A DNA stretch of 8,594 nt from assembly GCA_946535695.1 (NCBI GenBank), contig CAMNDS010000032.1:1-8594 (forward strand), given 5' to 3'. A program made the position numbers and the translations under genes. The notes beneath the pieces were generated by a model that saw only the letters and a program-made list of their open reading frames with translations, searched no databases and had not been told where the DNA came from. This DNA is from an uncultured Clostridia bacterium (GTDB taxonomy: Bacteria > Bacillota > Clostridia > Oscillospirales > Acutalibacteraceae). This document shows positions 6,745 through 8,594 of this stretch, one piece after another (position 1 is the stretch's first letter; every line of letters starts with the position of its first letter).

Positions 6745-7047
6745 ATGTACGCTGTTATATTGGTTGGTGGCAAGCAATTCAAGGTTAATCAAGGAGATAT
6801 TATTTATACAGATTTGATTGGTGCCGATGAAGGTAGTGAAGTTAGTGTTAAGGTTCTTGCTAAATATAAGGATAATAATTTTTCTTACGGAACTCCATTT
6901 TTGAGTTCTGTTGCGAAGGCTAAAGTTATTAAAAACGGTAAGAAAAAAAAAATTACTGTTTTTAAGTACAAGGCGAAAAAGAATTATAAGCGCAAAATAG
7001 GTCATAGGCAGGGGTATAGCAAACTTGAAATTACTTCTATTGATTAG
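6745..7047 (+). CDS. rplU: 50S ribosomal protein L21
   Basis: L21 binds 23S rRNA in the large ribosomal subunit. The 100-residue product starts with the family signature MYAVILVGGKQFKVNQGD. It continues through the beta-rich core (YGTPFL at about 50-55) and ends with the basic FKYKAKKNYKRKIGHRQGYSKLEI motif split over about residues 72-97. AGGAGG at 6734-6739 lies 5 bases before the ATG. Length is typical. It is followed after 48 bases by rpmA; the small protease gene prp (ysxB) that normally stands between them in Firmicutes is missing. Confidence 0.97.
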   Translation: MYAVILVGGKQFKVNQGDIIYTDLIGADEGSEVSVKVLAKYKDNNFSYGTPFLSSVAKAKVIKNGKKKKITVFKYKAKKNYKRKIGHRQGYSKLEITSID

Positions 7048-7095
7048 TTTTGCCTGCTAATTTTTAGTAATAATTTATGAGGAGGAGGTGGTGTT

Positions 7096-7350
7096 ATGGC
7101 ACATAAGAAGGGTATGGGTTCCACGAGAAACGGGAGAGATTCGGAGTCCAAGCGCCTTGGTGTAAAAAGAGCTGACGGTCAGAGTGTTAAGGCAGGAAAT
7201 ATTTTGGTCAGGCAAAGAGGTACTAAAATTCACCCAGGACTTAATGTTGGTAAAGGTTCGGACGATACGCTTTTTGCTTTGATTTCGGGAATAGTTCGTT
7301 TTAAACGCTTTGGTAAAAAAAAGACTAAGGTTAATGTTTGCGCATTTTAG
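7096..7350 (+). CDS. rpmA: 50S ribosomal protein L27, without N-terminal extension
   Basis: L27 reaches the peptidyl-transferase centre with its N-terminal tail. The 84-residue product begins MAHKKGMGSTRNGRDSESK and continues with the conserved LGVKRADGQ, GNILVRQRGTKIHPG and DDTLFALISG segments. Most Firmicutes make L27 with about nine extra residues ending in a Phe, which the protease Prp removes. Here there is no extension. The codon six positions upstream (7078-7080) is an in-frame TGA, and no ATG, GTG or TTG lies between it and ATG 7096. The Shine-Dalgarno is a strong GGAGGAGG starting at 7081. The gene shares the rplU promoter and is followed by a terminator. Confidence 0.97.
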   Translation: MAHKKGMGSTRNGRDSESKRLGVKRADGQSVKAGNILVRQRGTKIHPGLNVGKGSDDTLFALISGIVRFKRFGKKKTKVNVCAF

Positions 7351-7356
7351 TTTTTT

Positions 7357-7380
7357 CTCTTCCGTTTTTCGGGGGAGTTT
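7357..7380 (+). terminator. Intrinsic terminator after rpmA
   Basis: CTCTTCCG at 7357-7364 pairs over all 8 positions (two G-T wobbles) with CGGGGGAG at 7370-7377 around a TTTTT loop. TTTTTAATTTT follows. It starts six bases after the rpmA stop and separates rplU-rpmA from obg. Confidence 0.85.
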
Positions 7381-7398
7381 TTAATTTTAATTAAATGA

Positions 7399-7428
7399 TT
7401 GAAAATGGGAAAATAATGTTTTTTAAAT
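7399..7428 (+). promoter_or_regulatory. Possible promoter of obg
   Basis: TTGAAA at 7399-7404 is followed, with 17 or 18 bases spacing, by overlapping weak -10 candidates TTTAAA (7422-7427) and TTAAAT (7423-7428). A promoter is expected here because a terminator lies just upstream, but in such AT-rich DNA the exact site is uncertain. Confidence 0.3.
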
Positions 7429-7472
7429 TAAAATGAGCATAAATTTTTTTGGAAAATATCGGATAAGAATAT

Positions 7473-7478
7473 AGGAGG
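7473..7478 (+). promoter_or_regulatory. Shine-Dalgarno site supporting the TTG start of obg
   Basis: A perfect AGGAGG lies 5 bases before TTG 7484. That TTG begins the FVDIANIEV strand that is the normal Obg N-terminus. No ATG or GTG in this frame is suitably placed. Confidence 0.8.
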
Positions 7479-7483
7479 TTTTA

Positions 7484-8482
7484 TTGTTTGTAGACATTGC
7501 AAATATTGAAGTAAAGGCCGGTGATGGCGGCAATGGCGCAGTTTCGTTCTATCGGAGCCCGGCAACTGCTTTAGGCGGACCTGATGGTGGCAATGGTGGT
7601 AAGGGCGGTGATGTTATATTTAGAACTGACAGTAATCTTTCAACTCTTTATAAATTTAGGAATAAAAAAAAGTTTTTTGCTCAGAATGGTGGCAACGGCT
7701 CTGGTAAAAAGTGCAGTGGGAAATCAGGCGAAAATCTTTTTATAAAGGTTCCATACGGTACTATCATCAAAGATTTGGATTCTGACATTTTAATTTGCGA
7801 TATGAATAAGCCTGGTATGAATGTTGTGGTGGCTAAAGGTGGCAATGGAGGAATAGGAAATTTTAATTTGAAATCTTCTGTTAACAGAGCACCAAAATAT
7901 GCTAAAAAAGGTCAACCCGGCGAGTATTTTAATTTATGTCTGGAATTAAAACTTTTAGCAGATGTGGGCCTTGTTGGTATGCCTAATGCCGGAAAATCTA
8001 CGATAATTTCAGTTATAAGTGCTGCTAGGCCTAAAATAGCCGATTACCCATTTACTACGGTTTCACCGATATTGGGAGTAGTCAATTGTTTTGATAAATC
8101 GTTTGTTGTTGCAGATATTCCGGGTTTAATTAAGGGTGCTTCGCATGGCGTAGGGCTCGGCCACGAGTTTTTAAAACATGTTCAAAGATGTAAAGTTTTA
8201 GTGCATGTTGTAGATGTTTCATTAGAAAATCCAATAGAAAATTTTGAAATTATTAACCAAGAGTTATATAGTTTTGATGAAAAATTTGAGCATTTCCCTA
8301 TGATAGTTGTTGCAAATAAAATTGATATTGCATGTGAAGAAAATATTTTAAAGTTTAAGAATTATATTAATAATAAAAATTTGAATTTTTTTACGATTTC
8401 GGCTACTAATGGTTTAGGTGGTCTTGGTTTGTTACTTCGTAAAATGTACGAATTTGTTGTAAAAATGGATTTTAAGTTATAA
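7484..8482 (+). CDS. obg: Obg/CgtA GTPase, short form without OCT domain
   Basis: Obg is a slow GTPase that binds the 50S subunit and acts in ribosome maturation and starvation signalling. The 332-residue product has the glycine-rich Obg fold (1-158) and a TRAFAC GTPase domain. G1 is GMPNAGKST (165-173), G2 is in PFTTVSP, G3 is DIPG (211-214), G4 is NKID (278-281) and G5 is SAT (306-308). Only 24 residues follow G5. The C-terminal OCT domain usual in Firmicutes Obg (about 420-430 residues) is therefore absent, and no remnant of it is seen downstream in the DNA. In the first Obg loop the widely conserved RREKY-type stretch is replaced by YRSPATAL (23-30). GMPNAGKST, YPFTTVSP and SSVNRAP resemble Gram-negative Obg more than the Bacillus form. 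Translation starts at TTG. rplU-rpmA-obg is a widely conserved order. Confidence 0.96.
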   Translation: MFVDIANIEVKAGDGGNGAVSFYRSPATALGGPDGGNGGKGGDVIFRTDSNLSTLYKFRNKKKFFAQNGGNGSGKKCSGKSGENLFIKVPYGTIIKDLDSDILICDMNKPGMNVVVAKGGNGGIGNFNLKSSVNRAPKYAKKGQPGEYFNLCLELKLLADVGLVGMPNAGKSTIISVISAARPKIADYPFTTVSPILGVVNCFDKSFVVADIPGLIKGASHGVGLGHEFLKHVQRCKVLVHVVDVSLENPIENFEIINQELYSFDEKFEHFPMIVVANKIDIACEENILKFKNYINNKNLNFFTISATNGLGGLGLLLRKMYEFVVKMDFKL

Positions 8483-8498
8483 AAGATTCACAATTCAC

Positions 8499-8575
8499 AA
8501 ATCCATAAATCAGTTTTTTTGTTCATTGTTACAAATATTCAGGAAATCATCAGAAATTGTGGATTTATTTTTTTT
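8499..8575 (+). terminator. Candidate long-loop terminator after obg
   Basis: AAATCCATAA at 8499-8508 can pair over ten positions, with one wobble, with TTGTGGATTT at 8557-8566. A run of eight T follows after one A. The loop is 48 bases, longer than typical, and shows no strong inner stem. A competing pairing exists: CACAATT (8489-8495) with AATTGTG inside the right arm. Position right after the obg stop favours a terminator; the loop length weakens the call. Confidence 0.45.
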
Positions 8576-8588
8576 ATTTTGGTATAAT
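8560..8588 (+). promoter_or_regulatory. Extended -10 promoter for a gene beyond the window
   Basis: A perfect TATAAT at 8583-8588 is preceded directly by TGG (8580-8582), an extended -10. The -35 at 17 bases (TGGATT, 8560-8565) is poor, which an extended -10 can tolerate. It overlaps the right arm of the candidate obg terminator and points out of the window. Confidence 0.5.
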
Positions 8589-8594
8589 GCCTCA

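Noticed and set aside
6499..7005. A 168-codon minus-strand frame spanning the ileS end and rplU
   Set aside because: It is antisense to two clearly real genes and the rplU promoter, is rich in Phe/Ile/Asn as expected of a shadow of AT-rich coding DNA, and has no family motif.

Overview
The window is AT-rich (by eye, roughly one third G+C) and packed with bacterial housekeeping genes. Nearly every gene has a strong Shine-Dalgarno site. SepF, a DivIVA-family protein beside ileS, and a DUF421/DUF4363 pair together point to a low-GC Gram-positive bacterium, most likely a member of the Clostridia. The species cannot be named from the sequence. The rplU-rpmA-obg end departs from the usual Firmicutes pattern: there is no prp/ysxB gene, L27 has no cleavable extension, and Obg is short with several residues more typical of Gram-negative Obg.

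Layout. Positions 1-326 are a non-coding leader with weak inverted repeats and a promoter for murA (+, 327-1619), the first committed enzyme of peptidoglycan synthesis. A bidirectional terminator follows at 1641-1679, because murA converges on a two-gene minus-strand operon: a DUF421/YetF-like membrane protein (2059-2736), then a small DUF4363 protein (1692-2066). Their reading frames overlap by 8 bases. A divergent intergenic region (2737-2879) carries the promoter of sepF-divIVA-ileS. In that group, sepF and divIVA overlap by 4 bases and ileS starts 32 bases after divIVA, so division-site and polar-growth functions appear to share a transcript with isoleucyl-tRNA synthetase. No T-box leader is seen at ileS. 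A new extended -10 promoter then drives rplU and rpmA (ribosomal proteins L21 and L27), which end at an intrinsic terminator (7357-7380). The ribosome-associated GTPase gene obg starts with TTG after its own Shine-Dalgarno site. Behind it lie a candidate long-loop terminator and an extended -10 promoter for a gene outside the window.

The genes cover cell-wall precursor synthesis (MurA), division-site assembly and polar scaffolding (SepF, DivIVA), tRNA charging (IleS), 50S assembly (L21, L27, Obg) and one membrane pair of unknown role. I see no mobile element, CRISPR array, tRNA, rRNA or defence locus, and I cannot support a claim of a new multi-gene system. The points most worth a second look are the joint absence of Prp and of the L27 extension, the unusual Obg, the KQSKS signature in IleS, and the compact sepF-divIVA-ileS arrangement.
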